The notes under the pieces are model-generated. The model was given only the letters and a program-made list of their open reading frames with translations, searched no databases and was not told the DNA's origin. This document shows, one piece after another, positions 30,401-41,222 of a DNA stretch of 64,000 nt. This DNA comes from CAVSNH01 sp963729275 (GTDB lineage Bacteria > Actinomycetota > Acidimicrobiia > Acidimicrobiales > RAAP-2). Made by a program: the position numbers and the translations under genes. The stretch's first letter is position 1. Each line of letters starts with the position of its first letter. The stretch covers positions 62,001-126,000 of the forward strand of contig CAVSNH010000001.1 of the NCBI GenBank assembly GCA_963729275.1. Reading direction: 5' to 3'.

Positions 30401-30922
30401 CTACGAAGTCCGCAGGGTCGAACCGGTCTCGAGGAGGGTTTTGAGACTGGCAAGAACTGCGGGCCAGCCTTCAGAGATGCCCTGGAGAACGGCGCTACCG
30501 GGCTCGAACCCGTCGTGGACGACCGTGAGCCCTACGACGCCGTGCCCGACGTCCTCAATGTCGAAGGCCACCTTGGATCGGGGTTCAGCCCGCCAGGCTT
30601 CAGCGGTGGCTTCGTCCATGCCGACTTCGACGGCCCACTCGGGCGTAATCGTGTGCCAGGTGTAGGCCAGCCGGCGGTAGGGGTCGGACTCGAGAATCAC
30701 CTGTTCGGGGTCGCTCACCACAAGTCCGACTTCCTCATGGGCCATGTCGTACGTGGAGCCCTTTCTCCAGTCCGAGCGAAAGGTCTTCACACCAGCCTTT
30801 TGGTGCCGCCAGTAGCGTTTCATGAGGGCCGGGTCGGTGAGGCCCTGCCAGACCCGCTCGGGCGTGGCCAGGATGTAGGTCGTATAGGCAAAGCTCGTTA
30901 TCTGCTCGCTGCGTGCAGCCAT
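30401..30922 (-). CDS. SRPBCC/AHSA1-type ligand-binding protein
   Basis: 173 aa from ATG 30922 with GGAGG seven bases upstream. The START-like domain motif begins YTTYILATPERVWQGLTDP and the middle RLAYTWHTITPEWA is typical of AHSA1 (Hsp90 activator homologue) proteins in actinobacteria. It binds an unknown hydrophobic ligand in a helix-grip cavity. Confidence 0.85.
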   Translation of the reverse strand: MAARSEQITSFAYTTYILATPERVWQGLTDPALMKRYWRHQKAGVKTFRSDWRKGSTYDMAHEEVGLVVSDPEQVILESDPYRRLAYTWHTITPEWAVEVGMDEATAEAWRAEPRSKVAFDIEDVGHGVVGLTVVHDGFEPGSAVLQGISEGWPAVLASLKTLLETGSTLRTS

Positions 30923-31235
30923 TGCCCTGCCTCCAGTCGTCGAGCCGCCCGGTTGGGATGTCCTGTCATCATCTCTACCCATGGTCGAGGTAGGCCACCT
31001 CGCGCTGATGGGGCTGCCCCCGCAGGCCGGCACGGTTGCCTCTGCCCGTCGAGCTTCAACGTGGCGCGTCGGACCCTACCCTTCAGGAGAGGATGTTCGT
31101 CGACCTGCCGTTGTGCAGGCTGCCGCTTGTCCCAGATCGCCGGTGGCGAGTCACTCATCAGGTCCGTTGGGCCGCACCGGCTCTGAGGTCCGGTGCCTGT
31201 AGGGTCCGAGAACTGGCACGAGAAAGGGAGTTGCC

Positions 31236-31979
31236 GTGCCCCAACGCATGGTGGAGATCGAGGCCGCAGACGGGACCTGCCCGGCCGCGCTCAGCCTTCC
31301 CGCTGGAGAGGGCCCATACCCGGCGGTGATCATGTTTCCCGACGCCGGGGGAATGCGCGACTCCATGAAGCAGATGGGCGAGCGGCTGTCGGGCCAGGGC
31401 TATGTGGTCCTGGTGCCCGACTTCTACTACCGCAACGGGCCCTACGAGCCCATCGACATGCGCACCGCGTTCGCCACAAAGGCGACCGCGGAGAAGATCA
31501 TGGGCATGATGCAGGGCTACACAGTGGACATGGTGGTGCGCGACGCCGGCACCTTCGTCGACTACCTCGACTCCTTGCCCGAGAAGATGCCAGGTGGCGT
31601 CGGTACCACTGGCTACTGCATGGGCGGCCGGCTCTCGCTCATCACCGCTGCGAACCTGGGGGCGCGCATCGCTGCTGCAGCCTCCTTCCACGGTGGGAAC
31701 CTCGCCAAGGCCGACGACCCGGACAGTCCCCACCACAAGGCCAACGCCATCGAGGCCGCCGTGTACGTAGCCGGGGCGATCGAGGACCAGTCGTTCACCG
31801 ACGAGCAGAAGGACCTGCTGGAGAAGTCGCTCACCCAGGCCGGGGTTGTCCATACCATCGAGACCTATCAGGCCCACCACGGCTTCGCCGTCCCTGACAA
31901 CGCCAGCCATGACGCAGCCGCGGCCGACCGTCACTGGGAGGCCACCGAGCAGTTCTTCGGATCCGTTTTGAGCCAGTGA
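31236..31979 (+). CDS. Dienelactone hydrolase family protein
   Basis: 247 aa, GTG start after AAAGGGAG. Alpha/beta hydrolase with the Cys nucleophile in TTGYCMGGRLS, a probable Asp in AGAIEDQSF and the His in YQAHHGFAVP, the Cys-Asp-His triad of dienelactone hydrolases. It may open lactones in aromatic degradation, but no such pathway is next to it. Confidence 0.9.
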   Translation: MPQRMVEIEAADGTCPAALSLPAGEGPYPAVIMFPDAGGMRDSMKQMGERLSGQGYVVLVPDFYYRNGPYEPIDMRTAFATKATAEKIMGMMQGYTVDMVVRDAGTFVDYLDSLPEKMPGGVGTTGYCMGGRLSLITAANLGARIAAAASFHGGNLAKADDPDSPHHKANAIEAAVYVAGAIEDQSFTDEQKDLLEKSLTQAGVVHTIETYQAHHGFAVPDNASHDAAAADRHWEATEQFFGSVLSQ

Positions 31980-32344
31980 CGGCCGAAGGGTTCCCCTTGG
32001 CGCAGATGGCTCATAATCACGGCCGATGTTTTCGATCGAGGGTCCTACGTCGTCGCTGATCCAACTGCCAGAGTTCGCCGGAGCCAGAGCGTCCTATCGC
32101 GTAGGTGCGTCGACATTCGTGTCCTCAGCAATGTTGCTCCATCAAGTTCCTCCCCGAGGGTGACCAGTCGGAGCTGGGCGTCTCCCCGAGGCGTCCGGCG
32201 GTGTCGGACCACCAACGGCGAGCACGGTGCGAACCGCCCGCTCCGTAGTTGTCGCACTGCTCAGCCTGACGATTGCAGCGTGGCGCGGCTCCGACCGTAC
32301 GACTCAGCCCCGATACGTTCGGCTGTCCCCGTGCGCCGGCCCCA
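31980..32344 (+). other. Intergenic stretch, no gene seen
   Basis: 365 bases between two convergent genes. Only short shadow frames; no hairpin or repeat stood out. Confidence 0.5.
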
Positions 32345-32680
32345 TTAGGGCTCGATGGCCGTCCACCCGCGACGACGAAGCTCAGCTGCGAGCTGCTCGG
32401 CAGGCATGCAACTCATCACTTGCTCTTGGGCGGACCGCCGCCACGCTGGGACATCGGCTGGATGGCTCCCGTCGGACTCAGCGTCCTGCAGTTGGCCGAT
32501 GAACGCCGCCGCTTCGTCGCGAGCGAATTTGCCCGCCGCCTGACGCTGGGTGAATCCCATTGGACCGCGTGCGTCGCGGAAGTCGGTATGGCCGGCGTCC
32601 TTGAGGAGGGCCAGCAGTTCTCGTAGCTGCTTCGCCGATGCCGGTGGGCCCAACTGTTGACCGAACGCCATTGCAGGCAT
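32345..32680 (-). CDS. Small conserved actinobacterial-type protein
   Basis: 111 aa. MAFGQQLGPPASAKQLRELL, LLKDAGHTDFRDARGPMGFTQ and RQAAGKFARDEAAAFIGQLQ form a pattern I recognise from uncharacterised actinobacterial proteins, with a C-terminal helix containing AEQLAAELRRRGWT. No membrane segments; function unknown. Start at ATG 32680. Confidence 0.65.
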   Translation of the reverse strand: MPAMAFGQQLGPPASAKQLRELLALLKDAGHTDFRDARGPMGFTQRQAAGKFARDEAAAFIGQLQDAESDGSHPADVPAWRRSAQEQVMSCMPAEQLAAELRRRGWTAIEP

Positions 32681-33042
32681 TCTTGCTCATGTGACGATGA
32701 ATCAGTGCGAATGTCCCCAAACACTGGGTAGTGGCCCGTCGGCGGCTCCCCCCCTTTTGGTCAGACTGCCGTCGGGTTCGCCGCTGAAGGGGTTCGCGAG
32801 TCGTGGATCAGCTGAGTCCGATGAGATTCGTGCCGTCCAAGACCAGAGCAGACCTATGCCAATCCCGACGACGGCAACGGCGCTCCCCTGCCGTCGTGGA
32901 AGATCAAAGGAAGTTGCACGACGCACCGAGTAATTCGAGTCTCCGTAGGAGTGTAGACCGGCCCCCTGGCTCAAGTTGTGGTCGACCCGGTGCCCTACAA
33001 CGGCTGGTGTGGGCGCATCCTACAAGTGCGACACTTGCCGGC
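32681..33042 (+). other. Intergenic stretch, one doubtful small frame
   Basis: A minus-strand frame at 32702-32974 (90 aa) has one short hydrophobic stretch (VAVVGIGIGLLW) but no family signature or ribosome site. I do not call it a gene. Nothing else is seen. Confidence 0.4.
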
Positions 33043-33459
33043 ATGGAGCAGCGGATTTCACTCATCACGCCCGGCGTCGGGGACGTGGATCGAGCCTGCG
33101 CTTTCTACGAGGCACTTGGTTGGTCCGGTGAGTCACCCGACGGCGAGGTCGTTTTCTTCCAGGCTGGTGGCATGATCCTGGCGCTGTGGGACAGAGCCAA
33201 GCTTGGCAATGACAGCTCGGTGAACGACATCGGCGGCTGGGGTGGCGTCACAGTGGCCCACAATGTCGTCTCGCCCGAGGCCGTCGACTACGTTCTATCC
33301 GAAGCCGAAGCAGCGGGCGCAACCATCGCTCGCGCCGCCCGGGACACGTCATGGGGTGGCTACTCGGGGGTGTTCCTCGACCCAGACGGCCACCCTTGGG
33401 AGGTGGCGTACAACCCTGGCTGGCCGATCACTGACGATGGCTCGGTGCGCCTTCACTGA
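33043..33459 (+). CDS. VOC-superfamily (glyoxalase-like) protein
   Basis: 138 aa from ATG 33043. It has the paired beta-alpha-beta-beta-beta pattern: ITPGVGDVDRACAFYEALGW opens module one, and GYSGVFLDPDGHPWEVAYNP closes module two with the Glu (WEVAYN) that often binds metal. Members act as dioxygenases, glyoxalases or resistance proteins; no substrate can be named. Confidence 0.85.
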   Translation: MEQRISLITPGVGDVDRACAFYEALGWSGESPDGEVVFFQAGGMILALWDRAKLGNDSSVNDIGGWGGVTVAHNVVSPEAVDYVLSEAEAAGATIARAARDTSWGGYSGVFLDPDGHPWEVAYNPGWPITDDGSVRLH

Positions 33460-33777
33460 CGAGGTCCTTCTGCTATCCGAGTATCTCCTACCTCTTCTGC
33501 GAATCGCCAGCGGATCCCGATCGGCCAATCGACGTTTGCCCGCAATGAGGCCCGTCGAGCCACCGGCCCCGCCAATCTGGAAGATCCGGGCTGTCTTCGC
33601 CCACCTCGGGTTTGGTCCACGGGTGTGAAGGGGTACACAGGTCTGGGCGGGTGACCCAGGGTTAGCGGAGACCCCACCGGCGGAATCGGGAAGCCATCCC
33701 GGCCCTGGGTTGGGCGGTGACTACCGGCCGGTAACTCCCGTCGGCAGGTCCTGGTTGCGACGCTGTCCGCTGCCGGT
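33460..33777 (+). other. Intergenic stretch, no gene seen
   Basis: 318 bases between the VOC gene and the broken small zinc-binding-type gene. No supported feature. Confidence 0.5.
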
Positions 33778-33953
33778 TCAGGAAAGCCAAGGACGCCGGT
33801 GCTCGGCGTGATTCGGGCAAAGGACCATTCCTCCGACGTAGGCCCAGTCGTCGCAGGCCCTCACGGCTTCCGAAGGTGCAGGTCGGAACTCACGACCAGC
33901 TTCCTCGGGCAACCCGCGGCCTCGCACGAAATGACCTTGTTCCCGGTTCCCAC
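33778..33953 (-). pseudogene. Broken copy of small CxxxxC...CxxH protein gene
   Basis: From GTG 33953 the frame reads NKVISCEAAGCPRKLVV with DLHLRKP then TGA. Dropping to the adjacent frame after about 33876 restores SEAVRACDDWAYVGGM with VLCPNHAEHRRPWLS. Compared with the intact copy at 55674-55850 the DNA lacks one base (CTTCCGAAGG against CTTCCGAGCG...). Similarity extends about 25 bases upstream of the start (CGTTTGGG). This is therefore a frameshifted paralogue, or the same kind of indel error seen elsewhere in the window. Confidence 0.8.
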
Positions 33954-34132
33954 GGAGGCAGTTCTGCCCAAACGACCGATTGGCGAACGCCCGACGCCAT
34001 GACAGGAGGACCACCTCGCTCAAATGACCGCCTCGCGGCATCGGTGGGGGCGGAAAACCCGCCGTCGACACGGACGGAGTCTGAGGTGTCGGTCAGGCCT
34101 GCGGTGAGGTGACAGCCCGGTCTGCGGGCGGG

Positions 34133-34569
34133 CTAGGAGCTCGTCGTGTCGGCCTGGCTGGCCGCAGCCGGCGGCCGACTCACCACCGTGCCGCCGTGCC
34201 GGCTCTCGACCGTTCCCCCGATGGCACCGGAGATGAGGAGAGTGGCGGCAATGGGGGCGAACCACAGACCGAGGACGAAGGTGAGGGTGGCGAACAGGGC
34301 GCCCATGCCCAAAAAGAAGGGCCAGATGCTCGAAGCCGGGAACGACCCGATGTCGCCGGCACCCTCGGCCACATCCGCGTCGGGGTCGTCGTCCGGCTGG
34401 AGTTTCATGTGGCGCGACCACCACAGGTAGTAGGAGCCCGGAAAGATTCCGAGCAGTGCGGTGCCGATGAGCATGAGGAAGCCGCCGTCCTCGTAGCCCC
34501 AGAACCAGTAGACGAGGCCGATGACGCCGAAGAAGGTGCCGATGCCGATGAGGAAGAGGGCGTAGGTCC

Positions 34570-34573
<4 letters not shown>
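34133..34573 (-). CDS. ctaF: Cytochrome c oxidase subunit IV, actinobacterial type
   Basis: 146 aa, GTG start overlapping the ctaD stop by four bases (GTGA). Four hydrophobic helices in two pairs (about 5-23 and 29-48; 83-102 and 104-122), WWSRHMKLQPDDDPDADVAEGAGDIG between them; this is the CtaF layout known from Streptomyces and mycobacteria. Structural subunit of the aa3 oxidase. Distal gene of ctaC-ctaD-ctaF. Confidence 0.9.
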
Positions 34574-36312
<1,739 letters not shown>

Positions 36313-36345
36313 GGCGTTGTTCCTTCGAACGGTTCCGTCATGAGG

Positions 36346-37320
36346 TCACGGGTTCTTCGGGTACTGGGTCACGTACGGCGGTGGGTTGTTGGCGGCCCCC
36401 GAGCCCGAGGCCTGCAGCGTTTGCCCGTTGCGCACCTCCTGGGCGGCCCAGAGGCGGAAGGCCGGCGGGCTCACGGCCCGCACGCTGAACAGCATCTCGG
36501 CATGGTAGAGCCCACAGAACTGGGTGCACTGACCGTCGAAGGTGCCCGAGTGGAGCACGTCGAGGTCGAACACGTTGACCACGCCGGGCAGGGCGTAGCG
36601 GCTGAAGTTGAAGTCGTGGACGTAGAAGCCGTGGATGACGTCGTCCGATACCAGGGTGATCTGGACGGTCTGGCCGACGGGCACCACCATCTGGGGCCCG
36701 TGGCCGCCGGGGCCGTTGGTGGTCTCTCCGGCCACCCCCACGTTGAGGCTGGGGTAGTCGAACCGCCAGCCCCACTGGAAGGCGGTCACCCGAATGTTCA
36801 CCACCGGCTGCCCCGTGGTGGTGACGGTGGCGTCGACCGCCTGGGTGGCGTCGACGTTGTTCTCGGTGAGCACGGTGAAGAAGAAGAGCACGGCCACGAT
36901 GAGGACGGGCACGACGGTGTAGAGGATCTCGATGGGCACGTTCTCGTGGAACTGCCGGGGCATCTCGTCGCTACGCCGCCGGTAGCGCAGCACGGTGTAG
37001 AGGATCAAGAGGAAGACCCCGCCGCCGACGATGATGCCGGTCGTCATCATGCCGGAGTAGAGCCTGAAGATGTCCTGGCCCTGCTTGGTTGCTCCCTTGT
37101 TGGCCCAATAGCTCGGATAGAAGCTGCATCCGCCGAGGGCCAAGGAACAGGCGAGGACCACACCCACGGTCGTCAACTGGCGGAGCCGAGGATCGCCCCG
37201 CTTCGGCGAGCCCTCCTCTGGCGAGGGACCCCCTTCGGCGCGGGCACGCCACGTGTGGGGCCCCGGCCCGCCCTTTGTGAAGGGGATCACGCCGGTGACA
37301 CTAGTGGGCACCGGACCCAC
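36346..37320 (-). CDS. ctaC: Cytochrome c oxidase subunit II
   Basis: 324 aa if the GTG at 37320 is used. The functional N-terminus is probably nearer the lipoprotein-type signal RLRQLTTVGVVLACSL followed by ALGGC, so residues 1-45 may be untranslated. Two helices follow, then the cupredoxin domain with the CuA ligands: His in VIHGFYVHDF, and CTQFCGLYHAEM (two Cys, His, Met). It receives electrons from QcrC. First gene of ctaC-ctaD-ctaF. Confidence 0.95.
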   Translation of the reverse strand: MGPVPTSVTGVIPFTKGGPGPHTWRARAEGGPSPEEGSPKRGDPRLRQLTTVGVVLACSLALGGCSFYPSYWANKGATKQGQDIFRLYSGMMTTGIIVGGGVFLLILYTVLRYRRRSDEMPRQFHENVPIEILYTVVPVLIVAVLFFFTVLTENNVDATQAVDATVTTTGQPVVNIRVTAFQWGWRFDYPSLNVGVAGETTNGPGGHGPQMVVPVGQTVQITLVSDDVIHGFYVHDFNFSRYALPGVVNVFDLDVLHSGTFDGQCTQFCGLYHAEMLFSVRAVSPPAFRLWAAQEVRNGQTLQASGSGAANNPPPYVTQYPKNP

Positions 37321-37436
37321 ATTTGTAGTTGAGAGCCGGGTTCTTCACGCCTGGCCGGACGGCCGGTTCTGCCGGCCGATCGAGCTCGCCGGCGGGCTGG
37401 CCGGCGCCCCGCGGCCCGGCGGGTGCGCTCGTCGGG

Positions 37437-38717
37437 TCAGGACTCGCGGGCGGCCCAGGCGAACACCCCGTGGGCCATGGTGGAGGACGCCTGATCGGCC
37501 CGGGCGCTGAACACCTGCCGGCGGCACTCACCGATGGCCGGATCGTCGGGGGCCGCCAACCAGGCCATCTCGGCCAGGTGCCCGGCCAGCCGGAGGGCGG
37601 CTTCGTCGCCGGGGGTTGAGAGGAGACTGAGGGCCCGGTCGGCCAAGGCGCCCGCCCCGCCGGCCAGGGTGGCCAACTCGGTGGCCAGGGCCCGTTCCGG
37701 GGCCGGTTTGAGAGTGGCCGGGTTCCCGTCCCACCAGCCGCCGTAGCGGCGCCACACCGTGCGGACGACGAACTCGGGCTCGTCGTAGACGGGCTGGAGG
37801 TAGGGCCGTCCCATGAGGTCGGCCGGTGCCGTGACGGTGTGGATGACCTCATCGAGGCGGGCGCCCCGGTTCATGAGGGCGAGAGTCTGCTCGACCAGCG
37901 ATTCGAGGAGGGCGGCGGTGTCGGAGAGGGCTTGGCGGATCCGGTCCTCGCCGATCACGGGGAACCCGTGGCCGGGAAGGAGTGCCTCGGGTCCTCCCTC
38001 CGGCCGGTCGTAGAGGGCGAGCATGCGGCGAAGAGCGTCCGCCCACTCGAGCGGGTAGCGCTGCACCTTCTGGGGGTTGCCGGCGTTGGGGGAGGCCCAG
38101 ATGAACAGGTCGCCGCAACACAGGACGTGTCGGTCGGGGAACCAGGTCCAGGTGTGGTCGTCGGTCTCTCCCCGAGCGTGGTGCAGCTCCACCCGGACCC
38201 CGCCCACCTCGAGGTCCAGGTGGTCGCGGTATGTGCGGTCCGGGTAGCGGTACTTGGTGGGCCATTCGAGGTTGTCGATGGCGAACTGTCGGCGGTTGAT
38301 GATGGTGTTGAAGCCCGCCGTCTTGATGTACCGGTCGAAGCGTTCGGGCAGGGCCTCGTGGGCTACGACCACTGGGGCCGGCCACCCGCGCTCGTCCGAC
38401 TCCGATTCCCACACCGGCACGCCGAAGACGTGGTCGATGTGGCCGTGGGAGTAGACGGCGGTGTGCAGCCGCCCTTCCGACCAGTCCCGAAGGATGGCGT
38501 GGACCTGTCCGGCGGCAAAGGAGCTGCCCGTGTCGACCAGGAACAGCCCGTCCTCGGTGTCCACGGCCGAGACGTTGGCGAACGAGGGGACGAAGGCCAC
38601 ACCCGGGCTGATCTCCGCCATCCCGGAGGTGGCGAGGGCTACCGGGTGCACCCGCTGGGTGGTGACCCGGCCGCTCCAGAGGTCGTCGGCCACTTGCAGG
38701 ACGTCAGGTGGTGCCAC
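37437..38717 (-). CDS. MBL-fold hydrolase of the alkylsulfatase-like group
   Basis: 426 aa. The zinc motif is SHGHIDHVFG (HxHxDH form), later His ligands are in LHHARGETDDHTW and LLPGHGFPV. The C-terminal half, with MGRPYLQPVYDEPEFVVRTVW and YGGWWDGNP, matches the dimerisation domain of class III alkylsulfatases (SdsA1-like). It may hydrolyse alkyl sulfates or related esters. GTG start. No signal peptide, so cytoplasmic. Confidence 0.85.
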   Translation of the reverse strand: MAPPDVLQVADDLWSGRVTTQRVHPVALATSGMAEISPGVAFVPSFANVSAVDTEDGLFLVDTGSSFAAGQVHAILRDWSEGRLHTAVYSHGHIDHVFGVPVWESESDERGWPAPVVVAHEALPERFDRYIKTAGFNTIINRRQFAIDNLEWPTKYRYPDRTYRDHLDLEVGGVRVELHHARGETDDHTWTWFPDRHVLCCGDLFIWASPNAGNPQKVQRYPLEWADALRRMLALYDRPEGGPEALLPGHGFPVIGEDRIRQALSDTAALLESLVEQTLALMNRGARLDEVIHTVTAPADLMGRPYLQPVYDEPEFVVRTVWRRYGGWWDGNPATLKPAPERALATELATLAGGAGALADRALSLLSTPGDEAALRLAGHLAEMAWLAAPDDPAIGECRRQVFSARADQASSTMAHGVFAWAARES

Positions 38718-38729
38718 GGTCCGCCTTTC

Positions 38730-39440
38730 CTATCGGCCCATCCGGCCCACCGCTCGTCCGAGGGAGCGGATGCCCCGCCGGGCACCGGCCTCGATGGCCG
38801 GACGGTGACGGCGGGCCGCCTTCTGCCCGGTGGCGACCGCTTCGCCGGCCAGGCGGGCGAGGCGGTCCGTTGTCGAGACGTCGGGTGACGCCGACGGCGC
38901 CGACTTCACCCCCTGCACCGGTGGGCCGGAAGCGGTCGGCACCGGTGGGGTCAGTGGCGATTGTGCGCTGTCCTGGTCGCGAGCCACGGTGGCCGTGGCC
39001 TCGACGACCTGGGCGGGCCAAACCCCACGGGGCAGCGGGCCGCCGTCGGTCCGGGTGAGGGTGGCGAGGCGTACGAGACCGAGCATGGCCAGCGCCAGCA
39101 CGCCGATGCCAGCGGCACCGGGTCGCAACGCCGGGACCACCAGGGCGGTGAGGACCAGGGCGATGAGGACCAAGGCGGCCACGACGACACAGAGGACGGC
39201 GTGGGCGCGCGGTGGGCAGACCCGCACGATGCCGAGGGGGCCGCGGGCAGAGAGGGCGAGGAGCCCGAGGGCGCCGGCCGCCAACAGGAGCAGCCAGGCG
39301 TGGTCGAGATGCACGGCCACGTCGACCAGCGCCAGCGCGATCAAGAGCTCGGCGGCCTGTAGCCCCCAGAAGGGCAACCGAAGCCCGAGATGACGCTCAG
39401 GTTGGGACGGGTTCGGGCTTCGGGACGGGGCAGCGGCCAC
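38730..39440 (-). CDS. Membrane protein of unknown function
   Basis: 236 aa. Four hydrophobic segments between about residues 24 and 125 (for example LLIALALVDVAVHL and AVLCVVVAALVLIALVLTAL) followed by a soluble Pro/Ser tail and a basic C-terminus rich in Arg/Gly/Ala. No family recognised. It lies 43 bp downstream of tatA on the same strand and may be co-transcribed with it and the MBL gene. Confidence 0.55.
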   Translation of the reverse strand: MAAAPSRSPNPSQPERHLGLRLPFWGLQAAELLIALALVDVAVHLDHAWLLLLAAGALGLLALSARGPLGIVRVCPPRAHAVLCVVVAALVLIALVLTALVVPALRPGAAGIGVLALAMLGLVRLATLTRTDGGPLPRGVWPAQVVEATATVARDQDSAQSPLTPPVPTASGPPVQGVKSAPSASPDVSTTDRLARLAGEAVATGQKAARRHRPAIEAGARRGIRSLGRAVGRMGR

Positions 39441-39483
39441 GTGCTCGGTGACCGGCTCGGGACGGAGGTGGGTCAGGAAGCGG

Positions 39484-39786
39484 TCAGGACGGCGGGGCGT
39501 TCGGCGTGCCCTCGCCGGGCTGGATGGCCGAGGGCTGCGGCGGCGGGTTCACCGCCACGGGCGGCGGGGGGCTCACGGCCGGCGGCGGCGCGGTCTGGTT
39601 CACCGCGCCCGTCGTCGTGTCCTCAGCACCGCCTTCCTCGAGGCCCTTCTTGAACTCCTTCTGGGCGGAGCCCAAGGAGCGGGCCAGCTTGGGGATCTGG
39701 GTGCCGCCAAAGAGGACCACGACCACCACCACCAGGATGATGACGCCGTCGACCCCGAAGATGTCAGCAGGCGGGGCAATGGACAC
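39484..39786 (-). CDS. tatA: Sec-independent translocase TatA/Hcf106 type subunit
   Basis: 100 aa, GTG start with GGAGGT upstream. One N-terminal helix (IILVVVVVVLFGG), the FGGTQIPKLARSLG hinge and amphipathic helix, then an acidic segment and a long Pro/Ala-rich tail. This is the pore-forming component of twin-arginine export, which would export folded proteins such as the Rieske subunit. No tatC or tatB lies nearby. Confidence 0.88.
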   Translation of the reverse strand: MSIAPPADIFGVDGVIILVVVVVVLFGGTQIPKLARSLGSAQKEFKKGLEEGGAEDTTTGAVNQTAPPPAVSPPPPVAVNPPPQPSAIQPGEGTPNAPPS

Positions 39787-39903
39787 AACGACCTCCGTTT
39801 CGACCGGCGGTGCCAGGTTAGACCCCGGCTCCCTGGCATGTAGTTCGAGGCTAAAGGTCCGGCCAGATGACGGGTGGACCCGACCGTCACGGGGGGTGCG
39901 AAC

Positions 39904-40335
39904 TCAGCCGGCCAGAAAGACGCCGAGGACGAGGGCGGCGACGGAGGTCAGGGCACCGACGGCCCCGAAGACGGCCTTGCCCCGCGTGGTGGACGAGCGT
40001 TGGTGGGCCAGAACGGCGAGGCCGGCCGCCGCCACCACCACGATCTTGGCCACGAGGACTGCCTTCCAGGCGGCCGGGGCGTTCGAGACCTGGAACGTGC
40101 TCACGTTCCAGAATCCGGTGATGACGAGCACGGCGTAGGCCGGCCAGAGCAGGCGGGCCAGGGCGCGGGCCACAGCTTTGGGCGCCTCTTCACCGAACGT
40201 GCGCACGGTGGGCAGGAGGCCGGCCACGGTGAACTGCCCGCCCACCCAGACGGTGGCGGCCAGCACGTGCAGGGTGAGACGGATGCCGTCCGCGGCACTG
40301 GCCAGCGAGGGCGCGTCGGCCAGGATGGGTCGCAC
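39904..40335 (-). CDS. CopD-like integral membrane protein
   Basis: 143 aa with four hydrophobic helices. The opening RLTLHVLAATVWVGGQFTVAG is characteristic of the CopD/heme-binding-like membrane family, with a His in helix 1. The role is unclear (copper or quinone related is possible). GTG start; followed on the same strand by the tatA region. Confidence 0.65.
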   Translation of the reverse strand: MRPILADAPSLASAADGIRLTLHVLAATVWVGGQFTVAGLLPTVRTFGEEAPKAVARALARLLWPAYAVLVITGFWNVSTFQVSNAPAAWKAVLVAKIVVVAAAGLAVLAHQRSSTTRGKAVFGAVGALTSVAALVLGVFLAG

Positions 40336-40380
40336 CCGTTCACCCGTTGGCTAACCGGAGCTCCGCCGTCGGCAGGTCCC

Positions 40381-41154
40381 TCAGGCGCCCGTCCAGTTGG
40401 GCTTGCGCTTCTCGGCGAAGGCGGTCGCCCCCTCCATGGCGTCCTTCGAGCTGAACACATCCGAGAAGGCGGCGTTGTTGACCTCCCAGCCCTGGGAGTC
40501 GGGGAGCTCGCCGGCCACCTTCATGACCCGCTTGGACGCCCGCACGGCGAGCGGAGCGTTGTCGGCGATGAGCTCGCCCAGGGCCAACGCCTCGTCCATG
40601 AGGCGCTCGGCCGGTACCACCCGGTTGATGAGACCGATGTCGAAGGCGCGTTGGGCGGAGATGGCTTCACCGGTGAGGGCGAGCTCGAGAGCGAGGGCGG
40701 TCGGGATGCGCTTGGGCAGGCGGATGAGCGCGCCCGCTCCGGCGAAGAGCCCCCGCTTGACCTCGGGGATGCCGAAGGTCGCGCCCTCCACCGCCACCAC
40801 CAGGTCACAGGCCAGCATGATCTCGCAACCCCCAGCCAGAGCGTGCCCGTTCACGGCGGCGATGATCGGCTTGTCGAAGATTCGCTGGGTGAGTCCGGCG
40901 AATCCCCCGTTGGCCCCCATGATGTCGCCGGCCTCGCCGGCGGCGAATGCCTTCAAGTCCATCCCGGCGCTGAACGCCTTGTCGCCGGCACCGGTGACCA
41001 CGACCACCCGACACCCGTCGTCGGTGGCCAGCGCGTCGAGGGCAGCCGACATCTCCCGGGACACGGCGCCGTTGATGGCGTTGCGCGCCTCGGGACGGTT
41101 GATGGTCAGTACCTCGACCTGGCCGTGACGCTCACGGATGACTTCGTCGGACAT
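40381..41154 (-). CDS. Enoyl-CoA hydratase/isomerase family protein
   Basis: 257 aa crotonase. The oxyanion-hole segments are KAFSAGMDLKAFA and VNGHALAGGCEIMLACD, and the C-terminus FSSKDAMEGATAFAEKRKPNWTG is typical. Glu in FGIPEVKRGLFAGAGA corresponds to one catalytic acid. It hydrates enoyl-CoA during beta-oxidation. Start ATG with GGGAG upstream. Followed downstream by the CopD-like gene and preceded by the thiolase-like gene, a likely fatty-acid or side-chain degradation unit. Confidence 0.92.
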   Translation of the reverse strand: MSDEVIRERHGQVEVLTINRPEARNAINGAVSREMSAALDALATDDGCRVVVVTGAGDKAFSAGMDLKAFAAGEAGDIMGANGGFAGLTQRIFDKPIIAAVNGHALAGGCEIMLACDLVVAVEGATFGIPEVKRGLFAGAGALIRLPKRIPTALALELALTGEAISAQRAFDIGLINRVVPAERLMDEALALGELIADNAPLAVRASKRVMKVAGELPDSQGWEVNNAAFSDVFSSKDAMEGATAFAEKRKPNWTGA

Positions 41155-41222
41155 GAGGGCTCCCTCATCGTGGCTCGGATGACGGCAAGCTCGGGCAACC
41201 GGTCGGTGCTCGACGCTCCCGG

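Noticed and set aside
30495..30520. GGGCTCGAACCCG resembling a reverse-strand tRNA T-arm
   Set aside because: No full cloverleaf; it encodes FEPGS in the SRPBCC gene.
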